A stretch of DNA of 64,000 bases from Sphingobium limneticum (GCF_008710155.1 NZ_VYPZ01000002.1:390009-454008), one strand, 5' to 3'. Positions 42,910-51,980 are shown, counted from the stretch's first letter. Translations and numbers: made by a program. The notes: generated by a model not told the origin, from the letters alone.

Positions 42910-43937
42910 GCCGCCACCTGCACGATCGCTTCGTCCAGCAGGCCCTGCCGCGCCAGGCTATGCCCGACGATGGTTTCGACCAAAGCGGCATGATCGACGC
43001 CGATCGAGGCGGCGGAGCGCGAGATCGTCTTCTTCGACCAGAGATTGCAGGACAGGTTCACTTCCATGAACAGCAATTGCCCGCTCGCCGGATCATAGCG
43101 GAATTCGAACCGGCCATAGTCGAACGGCCAGAGTTCGGGCAGCAGCGCGGCGGTCATCGCCTCCAGCCGGCTGCGCAGGTCGGCATCCTCGACCAGGATC
43201 AGCGGATCGTCGCCCGCGTCGATCAGCCCGCGCTTCTCCTCATAGCTGCGCTCGCGATGCGGGTCGGCCGGCACATACATCATCGGCGGCAGGATCCAGG
43301 GCTGGCCACCGCTGCCGCCGACCACCGGCACCGCGACGTCCAGCAGCGGCGCCCATTGTTCCACCAGCACATCATGGCCCAGCGCGAACAGGCTGTCGGC
43401 ATGATCGCGCGCCTGCGCCCATGTATCGACCATATTCACGCCCCAGGAGGCGGAGGAAGCGTTGGGCTTCACCACCAGCCGATCCGCCTCGAACGCGGGT
43501 GCCTCGAACAGGCCGCCGCGACGGAAAAGCTGCGCCGCCATGGTCGGCACGCCGCGCGCGCGCGCGATCATCTTGCTGAGATATTTGTCGTCGGACAGGC
43601 CACGCACGATCGGGCTGGCGCCGAGATAAGGCATGTCGCGCCGATTGAGCAGCAACGGCGCCAGCATCTCGCTATTCTGGAAACCGCCCCGGTTGAGCAG
43701 GGTGACGACGAAGTCCGTATCGGGCCGCTGATAGAGCGCGTCATAGCTGTTCGCGACATCGACGTTGAGGCCGATCGCCTCCAGCGTCGTGCGCATTTCA
43801 TGATGATAGATGGCGTGATTGCCATCCTGCGCGTCCGGCCGGCCGTCGGCACAGGCGTGCTTGGCAAGGAAGAGAAGGCGCAGCCGCGCCTTGTCGGCGG
43901 CGGGGATGCGGATCTGGCGGGGATGTGTCGCGATCAT
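42906..43937 (-). CDS. ATP-grasp ligase, D-alanine-D-alanine ligase-like
   Basis: The 343-residue protein has an ATP-grasp fold: DRLVVKPNASSASWGVNMV near 150-170 and, near the end, FDYGRFEFRYDPASGQLLFMEVNLSCNLWS split around the magnesium-binding ExN. It resembles D-Ala-D-Ala ligases in length and domain order but lacks the usual ddl N-terminal signature, so the substrates are probably an unusual amino acid pair or a carboxylate and an amine. It is the first gene of the four-gene unit. No real ddl neighbours such as mur genes are present. Conservative reading: ATP-dependent ligase of unknown specificity. Confidence 0.83.
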   Translation of the reverse strand: MIATHPRQIRIPAADKARLRLLFLAKHACADGRPDAQDGNHAIYHHEMRTTLEAIGLNVDVANSYDALYQRPDTDFVVTLLNRGGFQNSEMLAPLLLNRRDMPYLGASPIVRGLSDDKYLSKMIARARGVPTMAAQLFRRGGLFEAPAFEADRLVVKPNASSASWGVNMVDTWAQARDHADSLFALGHDVLVEQWAPLLDVAVPVVGGSGGQPWILPPMMYVPADPHRERSYEEKRGLIDAGDDPLILVEDADLRSRLEAMTAALLPELWPFDYGRFEFRYDPASGQLLFMEVNLSCNLWSKKTISRSAASIGVDHAALVETIVGHSLARQGLLDEAIVQVAA

Positions 43938-44010
43938 GCCGCCGGATTACAGGCCGCGCGTGACAGGGCGCCTACATTGGCGTTGCAGCGGGATAACCGC
44001 ACTCGGTCAA

Positions 44011-44050
44011 AATGATGACGGTTCGGTCACGCATTTGTGACCGAACCGTC
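44011..44050 (-). terminator. Strong hairpin terminator after the TonB receptor gene
   Basis: A perfect 14-bp stem (44017-44030 with 44037-44050) with a 6-base loop is followed on the minus strand by ATCATTTT. It lies 14 bases beyond the stop codon of the receptor ending at 44065. The plus-strand side has no gene that would use it. Confidence 0.75.
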
Positions 44051-44064
44051 CGTCGTTACGAAGT

Positions 44065-46383
44065 TTAGAAACCGGCCTTCAGCGTCGCGAAGAATTGCTG
44101 CGGCGCGCCGATCAGCAGGGTCTGCGCGTCGCCGCTGTTGCCGAAACCGCCCGAACCGATCGTGCTGACATATTTCTTGTCGAACAGATTGCTGGCGTTC
44201 AGCTGCACCTCGATCTTGTCGGTCAGGCGATAACCGATCGAAGCATCCACGATCACGCGGCCGGGGACCGACACGTCGTTGGTATAGCTGTAAAAGCGCT
44301 TCGACATGTAGTTGCCGCCGATGCGGGCGAAGAGCGGACCCTGATCATAATTCAGCTCGCCGCGCAGCATGTGCTTGGGGCTGTCCACGACCGTCTTGCC
44401 CTTGAGCGCGGCGACCAGCGTGCCGTTCGAGCTGTTGAACACATCGTCGCGATAGGTGGCGTCGGTGTAGCTGTAGGAACCGAACAGGCTGACGCCCGAA
44501 CCCAGATTGACCGTACCGGCCGCCTCGACGCCGATCGTGCGGACCTTGCCCACATTCTGGAGCGCGGACGCCAGACCCTGGATCGGGCTGCCCACCTGCA
44601 CCGCGTTCAACCGGTTGCGGAAGTTGACGAAATAAGCGCCCACCACGCCGTTGAACACGGGGCTGTTATAGCGCAGGCCCAGTTCATAGGTGTCCGACGA
44701 TTCCGGCTTCAGATCGTCCTTGATCTGGTCGAAGCCGGCCTGGTTGGTTTGGAAGGGACCGGCCGTGGTGGCCGACGCGAAGGCGCGCGTCACCTGCGTG
44801 AAGCCGCCAAAGGCTTCCATTTCGGGGCTGAGTTCCACCGCGAAGCCGGCATGGGGCTGGAACCAGTCCTGCGCCTTGATCTTGCCTTCCGGGAAGGTGG
44901 AAGCGACGATCGCGTCCGCCTTGTTGGTGACGTTGAAACCCTTCCACCCCAGGTTGATCGTCACGGTGCCCAGGTCGATCTTGTCCTGCACATGGTACTG
45001 GAACGTATCGGTAGTGAAATCGAACTCCCACTGGGTGGCGAAGGGGTTCTTGGGATAGTCGCGGAAGCTGACGCCCGGATCGGTGCGGCTGGCAAAGGCG
45101 TAGAAGCGGCGGGCCTGATGGAATTTGTTATTTTCGTACCAGGCGCCGACGCTGAGCGTCTGGATACCGATCGTGTAATCGACGCTGCCGAACGCGCCGA
45201 TGCGGTCCATGTCATATTCGGTGGTGCGGATCGACATGGGTACGCCGTTGGGGCTGGGCGTATAGGGCGTGGCCCACAGGCCCATGCCGCTGTTGTTGTG
45301 ATAATAGCCCTTGATCTTGAAATTGGCGTTTTCGCCCAGCGGCGTGGTCAGGCCGATCGACCCCAGCCAATCCTTGCGCAGGCCCGCCGCGTCATAATAG
45401 GCGTCGTCCGCGCTGGTGACATTGCCCGGATAGACCTGACCGCCGGCGACCGGCGCGCCGCTATAGTCGTAGCGGCCATCGGGGAAGGGAGAGCCGCCAC
45501 TGTTGCTGACGCGGTCGACGTCGTTCAGCCGGTCGGCATAGTCGATCGCGCGGCTATAGTCGGGATAGGTGTTATCCCACTTCCAGCCCAGGCGACGGAT
45601 CATGCCCATCGACATATCCTGATAATCCTGCTCGCGGCGATCCGAATAGCTGAGCCAGCCATCGATCTTCGCTTCGCCCACGGGGATCACGACCTTGGCA
45701 TTGCCCATATGCTGATCCTGCGTGCCCTGACCGCGCCACTTGTCGGTCGCGCCATAGCCGTAGGAGAGGAAGCCGCGAATGCCATCGCGCGTGCCGAGGG
45801 CGACCCGGCCGAAGGCGCGCCAGGTTTCGTCGCTGCCATAGGTCAGGTTGCCCTGCGCGCCCAATGAACCACCGCTCAGATAATCGGCGGGATCGGCGGA
45901 GAAGGTTTCGATCGTGCCGCCAAGGTTGCCGGTCGACTGCGTGCCGAGCGAGCCGGCGCCCTGCGACACGCGCACGCTGCCGATATTTTCGCTGCTGATG
46001 GCGCGGGTGATGTGCAGGCCATTATGGTTGCCATAGCTCATGTCGCCCAGCGGAATGCCGTCGAAGGTGAAGCCGAGCTGGTTCTGGCTGAAGCTGCGGA
46101 TGGTGACGCGCTGCGACCATTCATAATTGCCGAACGGGTCGGACGACTGGAAATTGACGCTGGGCAGCTTTTCGATGGCCTTGAGCGCATTGGTGCCGGG
46201 CGTCAGCGTGATGATGTCCTTGCTGGTGATTTCCTGCACCTGGCGGGTTTCGCCCCGGCCGAAAACGACGATTTCCGCGCCGGCATCGGCAGCGGCGGCA
46301 TCGACGGGCGCCACATTCTGGGCGAAGGCTGGCATGGCGATGACGGCGGTCGACGCCATCAGCAGAGCGGTGGTGATACGCAT
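44065..46383 (-). CDS. TonB-dependent receptor (siderophore/metal type)
   Basis: The 772-residue protein has a signal peptide (cleavage near AFAQ, residue 22), a TonB box-like AEIVVFGRGE near 38, a plug with VTIRSFSQNQLGFTFDGIPLG near 90 and GSLGTQSTGNLGGTIE, and a barrel with a terminal Phe (TLKAGF). The ATG at 46383 opens the signal peptide; upstream frames are shadows. Next in the same direction, 158 bp away, is a DUF4198 gene, which often pairs with receptors for nickel, cobalt or other metal complexes. Two palindromes, ATTGCAGTGCAAT at 46437 and a 16-bp one at 46481, lie upstream. Confidence 0.92.
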   Translation of the reverse strand: MRITTALLMASTAVIAMPAFAQNVAPVDAAAADAGAEIVVFGRGETRQVQEITSKDIITLTPGTNALKAIEKLPSVNFQSSDPFGNYEWSQRVTIRSFSQNQLGFTFDGIPLGDMSYGNHNGLHITRAISSENIGSVRVSQGAGSLGTQSTGNLGGTIETFSADPADYLSGGSLGAQGNLTYGSDETWRAFGRVALGTRDGIRGFLSYGYGATDKWRGQGTQDQHMGNAKVVIPVGEAKIDGWLSYSDRREQDYQDMSMGMIRRLGWKWDNTYPDYSRAIDYADRLNDVDRVSNSGGSPFPDGRYDYSGAPVAGGQVYPGNVTSADDAYYDAAGLRKDWLGSIGLTTPLGENANFKIKGYYHNNSGMGLWATPYTPSPNGVPMSIRTTEYDMDRIGAFGSVDYTIGIQTLSVGAWYENNKFHQARRFYAFASRTDPGVSFRDYPKNPFATQWEFDFTTDTFQYHVQDKIDLGTVTINLGWKGFNVTNKADAIVASTFPEGKIKAQDWFQPHAGFAVELSPEMEAFGGFTQVTRAFASATTAGPFQTNQAGFDQIKDDLKPESSDTYELGLRYNSPVFNGVVGAYFVNFRNRLNAVQVGSPIQGLASALQNVGKVRTIGVEAAGTVNLGSGVSLFGSYSYTDATYRDDVFNSSNGTLVAALKGKTVVDSPKHMLRGELNYDQGPLFARIGGNYMSKRFYSYTNDVSVPGRVIVDASIGYRLTDKIEVQLNASNLFDKKYVSTIGSGGFGNSGDAQTLLIGAPQQFFATLKAGF

Positions 46384-46436
46384 GGACTTATAATCCCCCT
46401 TTGGACCCTTGGTCGGGGGCGGCCTAGCTGCGCGAT

Positions 46437-46449
46437 ATTGCAGTGCAAT
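46437..46449. promoter_or_regulatory. Inverted repeat ATTGCAGTGCAAT upstream of the receptor
   Basis: Six-base arms ATTGCA and TGCAAT flank a single G, a perfect inverted repeat 54 bases before the receptor start. Its position in the promoter region suggests a metal-responsive operator; the regulator is not encoded in the window. Confidence 0.5.
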
Positions 46450-46480
46450 GTGGGATGGTTGACGGCACGAAGTCAGTCGC

Positions 46481-46496
46481 GTGACAGGCCTGTCAC
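46481..46496. promoter_or_regulatory. Perfect 16-bp palindrome GTGACAGGCCTGTCAC
   Basis: This perfect palindrome without loop lies 98 bases upstream of the receptor start and 46 bases beyond the stop of the DUF4198 gene. Being loop-less, it looks like a protein-binding site rather than a terminator. It could serve a global or metal regulator. Confidence 0.5.
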
Positions 46497-46541
46497 AAAG
46501 AAGGCGGGGAGAGCCAACGCCCTCCCCGGCCCTGTATATGG

Positions 46542-47174
46542 TCAGTCGTTCACGAAGGTCAGCGTCGCGATATGATAGAGGGTCGCGACCTTCTGGTTGG
46601 CGAGGGTCAGGTCGCCCTTCTCCTCCTGCGAGGCCGTGACGATGAAGCGGCCCTTTGCCTTGATCGGCAACGTCACCCGGCCCTGCGCGTCGGTGACGAG
46701 TTCCTTCGTCCATTTGTCAGGCGAAATGACGGTCAGCTTGGCGGCGGGCACCGGCTTGCCGTCGCGTACCAGCGTGAAGCTGTCGGCATTGGCGGCGGTC
46801 GGCACGATTTCCAGCGGCAGGCCCGCCTTGGCTTCGGTGCGGCCGGCGCGGGCATAATAGATCACGCCCTCCTTCTTGCCATCCTCACCCCAGGGCGCGA
46901 ACACGCTGTCGTCGATGACGCGCACGTCGCCGGCGGGGGCGGCCACCTCGATATAGCCGGCCTTGCGGGTCTGCGCCGCCTTGGACGCGGGCACGAGCTT
47001 GGGTGCCTTGAGCTTCTCGAACTCGGGATCGCCGCCTTCGGGCAGAACGTCCGCCGGTTCGCCCAGATAGATGCGCGCCGGGCCGGTGCCGTCGCGCTCC
47101 ACCCACACTTCATGCGCCTGCGCTGTGGCGGTCAGGCCGGCCAACGCCAGCAGGGCCATGGACAATGTCTTCAT
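46542..47174 (-). CDS. DUF4198 family periplasmic protein
   Basis: The 210-residue protein has a signal peptide (cleavage near AQAHE, residue 20) and the DUF4198 pattern: HEVWVERDG right after cleavage, GEDGKKEGVIYY near 110 and a C-terminal Ig-like region with DAQGRVTLPIKAKGRFIV near 165. The first mature residue is His, often a metal ligand in this family, which is encoded beside TonB receptors for nickel, cobalt or similar ions. GGGAGAG lies 5 bases before the ATG. It lies 22 bp after the receptor gene on the same strand and before another receptor, so it probably acts with one or both. Confidence 0.83.
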   Translation of the reverse strand: MKTLSMALLALAGLTATAQAHEVWVERDGTGPARIYLGEPADVLPEGGDPEFEKLKAPKLVPASKAAQTRKAGYIEVAAPAGDVRVIDDSVFAPWGEDGKKEGVIYYARAGRTEAKAGLPLEIVPTAANADSFTLVRDGKPVPAAKLTVISPDKWTKELVTDAQGRVTLPIKAKGRFIVTASQEEKGDLTLANQKVATLYHIATLTFVND

Positions 47175-47196
47175 CTTCACTCTCCCGTCATAATCT

Positions 47197-49284
47197 TCAG
47201 AAACGGAAACCAACCGTGCCCATCACGTTGCGCGGCGCGCCCACGAAGCAATCGCCACGCGCGAGGCAGGATGCATAGAATTTGTTGTTGAGCAGGTTGG
47301 TGGCATTGAGCGCAAAGCGCCAATTCTGCCAGTTGATCTCCGCCAGCCCATCGACCGTGGTGCGTGAGGGCGTGACGATCGACCAGATCGAGCTGGTGGA
47401 TACGCTCTTGCCGCTATAGACGACGCCACCGCCCAGACGCAGCTGCGCCTCACCGGGCAGGCCGAACGTCTTGGTCGACCAGATCGACGCCGTGTGGCGC
47501 GGCATATAATCCAGGTTGGTATTGGATTCCGATTTCAGCTTCGAATAGCCATAATTGGCCAGCAGCTCGAAATTGCCGGGCAGGGTATGGCTGGCCTCGA
47601 TCTCGAACCCCTTGGTGTTGAGTTCGCCCGACTGGGTGGTGCCGCCAGCGGCCAGATAGAGGACGCGATTGCGCTCCTTGATCTTGAACACCGTTGCCGT
47701 GACCAGCGTGTTGACGCCCGGCTGCCACTTCACACCCGCTTCGAATTGCGTGCCGGTCTGCGGCTTGTAGGGATCTCCGTAGATCGTGTTGCCTTGCGCG
47801 TCCTTGCCGCTTTCGATGCGCCCCGCGACCGGCAGGAAGCTTTCGGTATAGCTGAAGAAGGGCGAGATGCCGGCGCCGATTTCGCCGATGATGCCGGCGC
47901 GGAAGGTGGTGGCATTATCCTTCTGACCCGACGATCCGGTCACGCGGTCGCGGCGCGCACCCAGCACGACCGAGACGCGGTCGTAGAAGCGGATCTGATC
48001 CTGGACATAGACGCCCAGCTGCTTCTGGCTTTCCGTGGTGAAGGGACCGGTGGGGTCGTAAGTCTTGAGCGAGTCATAATCGATGTCGTAAAGATCGACC
48101 AGTTCGTTGCCGCCATCATAGCGCTTGCCGACCTTGTTCCAGCTATAGTCGATGCCGACCAGCAGCTTATGCTCGATATTGGCGCCGGTGTTGAAATTGA
48201 ACTGCACATTATTGTCGGTCGAAAAGACGTTCATGCGCGCATCGCTGGCGTCGGCGGTCAGGGCGATGGTGCGGCCATCGGTGCCATAGACCGAGAAGGG
48301 ATCCTGCGGGTTGGAATAGCTGTCGGCATAATGGGTGTTATAGGAAAGGTCGCTGTCGATATAGCGAGCCTTCAGGCTGATCTTGACCGCGTCGGAAAAG
48401 CGGTGGGTGATGGAACCGCCGCCCTGCAACGACCGGCCATTATAATGGTCCCAGCCGGCCTTGCCGACGAAAGTATAGCGATCAAGCTGCTCGCCCGCGA
48501 CGGTGTTGGGGCGGAAGGTGCCGATGATCGGCAGAAATTGCGAGGTCGAGCCGGTATCGTCTTCCTGATAGACGCCATTCAGCACGATGTCCGTGTCGGG
48601 CGTGGGCTGCCAGCGGATCGAGGGCGCGAACATCACGCGGTCGTCGGGCACATGATCGACATAGGTGTCGGCGTCGCGGACGCGCCCCACGAAGCGCACC
48701 GCCAGATTGTCGGCCAGCGCGACATTGACGTCGCCCATCGCTTCCTTGCGGTCATAGCTGCCATAGACGAGGTTGAGTTCACCGCCTGTGCGGAATTCGG
48801 GCGTCTTGCTGACCAGGTTGACGAGGCCACCGATCGACCCCTGACCGAACAGAACCGATGCCGGGCCACGCACGATTTCCACGCGCGAGAAGTTGTACGG
48901 GTCCGACGCGACGCTGGCATAGTAGCTGAAGATGTCGCGCATGCCGTCGCGGAACTGGAGCGCGTCCAGACCGCGCACGTTGAAGCCATCGACGCGGGTG
49001 TCGCGGCCATAGGGATTGGCCAGCACGCCGGCGGCATATTTCACCGTGTCGCTGATGCTGATCGCACCTTGAGAGAGATATTGTTCGGCGCTGATCACCT
49101 TGATCGGCTGGGGCAGTTCGACCAGCGCGGTGTCCGTCTTGGTACCGGTCGTCGCGGCGGTGACGATGATGCTGTCCTGCGCCTGATCCGCATCGGCGGG
49201 AATGGCGTCTTCCGCCGCATAGGCCGCCGTGTGGCACAGCGCCATGACCGCTGCGCTGCCCAGCGCGATCCACTTAACCTTCAT
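47197..49284 (-). CDS. TonB-dependent siderophore receptor (ferrichrome type)
   Basis: The 695-residue protein has a signal peptide (cleavage near AYAAE, residue 21), TonB box-like DSIIVTAATTG near 36, the plug motif FNVRGLDALQFRDGMRDIFSYY near 100 and SRVEIVRGPASVLFGQGSIGGLVNLVSKTP (split across residues 130-160), which is the signature of siderophore receptors in the FhuA/FepA family. The barrel ends in TVGFRF with a terminal Phe. An inverted repeat with TTGCGA and TCGCAA arms at 49330-49348, 46 bases upstream, resembles a Fur-type box. The next gene downstream (DUF4198) follows after 22 bp. Confidence 0.92.
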   Translation of the reverse strand: MKVKWIALGSAAVMALCHTAAYAAEDAIPADADQAQDSIIVTAATTGTKTDTALVELPQPIKVISAEQYLSQGAISISDTVKYAAGVLANPYGRDTRVDGFNVRGLDALQFRDGMRDIFSYYASVASDPYNFSRVEIVRGPASVLFGQGSIGGLVNLVSKTPEFRTGGELNLVYGSYDRKEAMGDVNVALADNLAVRFVGRVRDADTYVDHVPDDRVMFAPSIRWQPTPDTDIVLNGVYQEDDTGSTSQFLPIIGTFRPNTVAGEQLDRYTFVGKAGWDHYNGRSLQGGGSITHRFSDAVKISLKARYIDSDLSYNTHYADSYSNPQDPFSVYGTDGRTIALTADASDARMNVFSTDNNVQFNFNTGANIEHKLLVGIDYSWNKVGKRYDGGNELVDLYDIDYDSLKTYDPTGPFTTESQKQLGVYVQDQIRFYDRVSVVLGARRDRVTGSSGQKDNATTFRAGIIGEIGAGISPFFSYTESFLPVAGRIESGKDAQGNTIYGDPYKPQTGTQFEAGVKWQPGVNTLVTATVFKIKERNRVLYLAAGGTTQSGELNTKGFEIEASHTLPGNFELLANYGYSKLKSESNTNLDYMPRHTASIWSTKTFGLPGEAQLRLGGGVVYSGKSVSTSSIWSIVTPSRTTVDGLAEINWQNWRFALNATNLLNNKFYASCLARGDCFVGAPRNVMGTVGFRF

Positions 49285-49329
49285 TCCAACGCCCCTTCCG
49301 CTATGTTCATGGGGAGGCGCCCTACAGAT

Positions 49330-49348
49330 ATTGCGATAGATTCGCAAT
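49330..49348. promoter_or_regulatory. Fur-box-like 19-bp inverted repeat before the siderophore receptor
   Basis: Arms ATTGCGA and TCGCAAT are perfect 7-bp inverted repeats with a 5-base spacer. Length and position (46 bases upstream of the receptor start) fit an iron-responsive operator of alphaproteobacteria. No fur gene is in the window. Confidence 0.55.
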
Positions 49349-49481
49349 TGCGTTGTCAAATTTATACTGATTCGCTTTCGCGATCGCCTGTGCGAACCTT
49401 TGCGCAAAAATCCTGCGATAGGGACGTAAGCCGTAATGAACTCAAAGGCTTGTGAAGCGTTGGGGGCCTATGGAGGATGCG

Positions 49482-49781
49482 ATGGCGATTGATGTGCGAT
49501 ATCCCGATGGCAGCTACCGCGCGGTTCCCAGCGAATTGCGCGCCGTCGATAACGGCCAAAGCGGCGCACAGGCGCGCTTCCATCATCGCCCGGTCAACAG
49601 CGATCCGCTCTGGCGCTTCTACAATGACGGCACCACATGGCATGCCCGGCCTCGCCATGGCGCGCTGTCGATCCTGGTTCCGCCAGTAGATCACTGGTGG
49701 CAGGGGATCGCCGCCATGGCGGATGCCCCTGCCCTTCCCGATATGTCCGATCAGGCTTCCCGGTCGCACCGCGCCGCCTGA
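49482..49781 (+). CDS. Hypothetical protein (99 aa)
   Basis: The product starts MAIDVRYPDGSYRAVPSEL and is rich in aromatic residues (WRFYNDGTTWHARPRHG near 54-70). No family was recognised. GGAGG lies 5 bases before the ATG at 49482, supporting it over the upstream GTG. It converges on the tas gene, whose stop lies 13 bp away. Codon use resembles neighbours, but the reading frame is the only support apart from the ribosome binding site. Confidence 0.5.
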   Translation: MAIDVRYPDGSYRAVPSELRAVDNGQSGAQARFHHRPVNSDPLWRFYNDGTTWHARPRHGALSILVPPVDHWWQGIAAMADAPALPDMSDQASRSHRAA

Positions 49782-49793
49782 CCGATGCTGCCT

Positions 49794-50843
49794 TCAGGGG
49801 CAGGGATCGGGAATGACGCGGTGAATATCCTCAATCGCGGCGATTTGCTCCTGCGTCAGATGGACGTCCACGCTGGCGATGTTCGTGCGCAATTGCTCCA
49901 GACTGGTCGCGCCGATGATGTTCGACGTGACGAAGGGCTGGGCATTGACGAAGGCCAGCGCCAGCTGCGCCGGGTCCAGTCCGAAGGCATGGGCGATCGC
50001 CACATAGCGGGCGCTGGCCACCGCCTGATTGGGCAGGTCGTAGCGCACGAACTGGCGGGACACGTCACGGCGCGATCCGGCCGGAATGACGCCGCCCAGA
50101 TATTTGCCGGTCAGATTGCCGCCCGCGAGCGGTGAATAAGCGAGCAGCCCGACATCTTCGCGCAGGGCGAATTCGGACAGGCCGATTTCGAAGGTGCGGT
50201 TGAGGAGGTTGTAGGCGTTCTGGATCGACGCCGGGCGCGGCAGCCCCTTCTCACGCGACAGGCGCAGATATTCGCTGACACCCCAGGGCGTTTCGTTGGA
50301 CAGGCCGAAATGCCGGATCTTGCCGGCCTGCACCAATTCCGCCAGAGCGCTCAGCGTTTCTTCGATCGACACGGTTTCGTCCGTATCCTCGATCGCGGCG
50401 ATGCCGCGCCGGCCAAAGGATGGCACCGGCCGGTCGGGCCAATGGACCTGATACAGGTCGATATAGTCGGTCTTCAGCCGGGTCAGGCTGTCTTCCACTG
50501 CCGCGACGATGTTGGACCGGTCCAGCCGGTTGTTGCCACCGCGAAATTTGCGGATCGGGTCGCGCGTCGGCCCGGCCACCTTGGTCGCCAGCACGATATC
50601 GTCGCGCTTGCGGCGCTGCGCGATCCAATTGCCGATATAGGTTTCGGTCAGGAATTGCGTATCGGCGCTGACCGGCGTGACCGGATAGGCTTCGGCCGTG
50701 TCGATGAAGTTGACGCCCTGCCCGACCGCATAGTCGAGTTGCTCATGCGCCTCCGCCTCGCTATTCTGCGATCCCCAGGTCATGGTGCCCAGGCAGATCA
50801 GGCTGACCTTGATATCCGTGCGGCCAAGCGTGCGATAGTCCAT
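49794..50843 (-). CDS. tas: Aldo/keto reductase, Tas type
   Basis: The 349-residue protein follows E. coli Tas over its length: LGTMTWGSQNSEAEAHEQLDYAV near 18, FIDTAEAYPV near 46, ETYIGNWIAQRRKRDDIVLATKV near 65, YQVHWPDRP near 121 and HFGLSNETPWGVSEYLRL near 170. Catalytic residues of the family are in DTAEAYP (Tyr) and ATKVAGP (Lys). It is a NADP(H)-dependent aldehyde or ketone reductase of the cytoplasm. GGAGG at its start is 5 bases before the ATG at 50843. The natural substrate is unknown. Confidence 0.92.
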   Translation of the reverse strand: MDYRTLGRTDIKVSLICLGTMTWGSQNSEAEAHEQLDYAVGQGVNFIDTAEAYPVTPVSADTQFLTETYIGNWIAQRRKRDDIVLATKVAGPTRDPIRKFRGGNNRLDRSNIVAAVEDSLTRLKTDYIDLYQVHWPDRPVPSFGRRGIAAIEDTDETVSIEETLSALAELVQAGKIRHFGLSNETPWGVSEYLRLSREKGLPRPASIQNAYNLLNRTFEIGLSEFALREDVGLLAYSPLAGGNLTGKYLGGVIPAGSRRDVSRQFVRYDLPNQAVASARYVAIAHAFGLDPAQLALAFVNAQPFVTSNIIGATSLEQLRTNIASVDVHLTQEQIAAIEDIHRVIPDPCP

Positions 50844-50959
50844 CCGATCCTCCGGAGATATTGGGTCAGAAATATTGGCCTTGCCTCTTATCCGTCGAGG
50901 GGCGGAAGGGAAGAGGGCGCAGCGGGCTTCATCAAAACTCATCGACCGATGAGCAGCGA

Positions 50960-51211
50960 TCAAGCCTCGTCCGTCATGTCCATGAAATTGCGCGCAGCCT
51001 CCCGGTCCGCTTCCTCTTCGAAAGCGACGTCCAGATCGGGCGCCGCACCCAGCAGGTGCAACAGCGACCAGAGCGCAAACCGCCGGCCGCGATCCTCCTC
51101 CAGCCCCAGATCCACGCGCATCCGGTCGATCCCGGCCTCGACCGTACTGGCCGGCAGCGTGTCGAAGTCGGTGGTGCCGAAATAGCGCTGAAGCTGATCG
51201 TCGAAATGCAT
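50960..51211 (-). CDS. Small acidic hypothetical protein (83 aa)
   Basis: The 83-residue protein is strongly acidic and helical (FDDQLQRYFGTTDFDTLPAS near 3, then DRMRVDLGLEEDRGRRFALWSLLHLLG). No known domain was recognised, but the composition and length look like a conserved small protein. It lies between tas and the methyltransferase gene on the same strand. Confidence 0.6.
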   Translation of the reverse strand: MHFDDQLQRYFGTTDFDTLPASTVEAGIDRMRVDLGLEEDRGRRFALWSLLHLLGAAPDLDVAFEEEADREAARNFMDMTDEA

Positions 51212-51248
51212 GCCCCTGCCCTACAGCAGGGCATGCCGCATGGGCAAG

Positions 51249-51980
51249 CTAGCCTTGAAACGCGCAGGGGACGATGCTGGCAGGGTCGGGTCGCGCGGCG
51301 ATGCGGCGGAAGCGCGCGAGATAACCGCCAGCAGTCGGCTTGGCGATCACCTGCTCCATGCGAAAACCCATGGCGGCCAGTTCGCAGCCCAGCAGGCGCG
51401 GCGGCGTGCCATGCTGGTCGGTCGGCCGGTTTGCATCGACCACGATCAGCTCGCCATCCTTCTTGAGCGCGGGGCTGAGGTGCCAGAGGAAGGCGTAGGG
51501 CTCGGCAATCTCATGATACATATGGACCATCAGGATGCGGTCGAAGCTGTTTTCGGGCAGGCGCGGATCTTCCGGCGCGCCCAGCTTCACGCTGACATTG
51601 TCCCATTTTTCGCGCGTGATGCGGCGCGACAAGGCCTCGATCACTTCGGGCATGATATCTTCGGCCAGGACGCGGCCCTTGGCGCCGACCCGCCTGGCCA
51701 GGCGCACCGTATAATAGCCTTCGCCCGCGCCGATATCGGCGACGGTCATGCCCGGACGGATGCCCGCCCGGTCCATGATATCCTCCGCCTCATTCACCCG
51801 GTCGCGGGATTCCTCGCTCGACCAGCGGGTCGATACGATCGGGGCGACCGGCCGGTCGGCCTGGGGGAAGGGTTCGGCGGCGGCGGACCGCTGCGTCCCC
51901 TTGCCGCCGCCAATCCGATCGCAGGCAGCCAACGGGACGGCCAGCAGGACAAATGCGCCCGCCAAAACCGCCCGGTTCAT
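51249..51980 (-). CDS. Lipoprotein-like class I SAM-dependent methyltransferase
   Basis: The 243-residue product has a lipoprotein-type signal (LAAC near residue 20) and then a Rossmann methyltransferase domain: VADIGAGEGYYTVRLA near 80, LAEDIMPEVIEAL near 105, ILMVHMYHEI near 150. A periplasmic, lipid-anchored methyltransferase of this kind is found beside prfB in sphingomonads; it probably does not modify release factor directly, because it carries a secretion signal. Its ATG overlaps the prfB stop by one base, so it is cotranscribed with prfB. The substrate is unknown. Confidence 0.85.
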   Translation of the reverse strand: MNRAVLAGAFVLLAVPLAACDRIGGGKGTQRSAAAEPFPQADRPVAPIVSTRWSSEESRDRVNEAEDIMDRAGIRPGMTVADIGAGEGYYTVRLARRVGAKGRVLAEDIMPEVIEALSRRITREKWDNVSVKLGAPEDPRLPENSFDRILMVHMYHEIAEPYAFLWHLSPALKKDGELIVVDANRPTDQHGTPPRLLGCELAAMGFRMEQVIAKPTAGGYLARFRRIAARPDPASIVPCAFQG

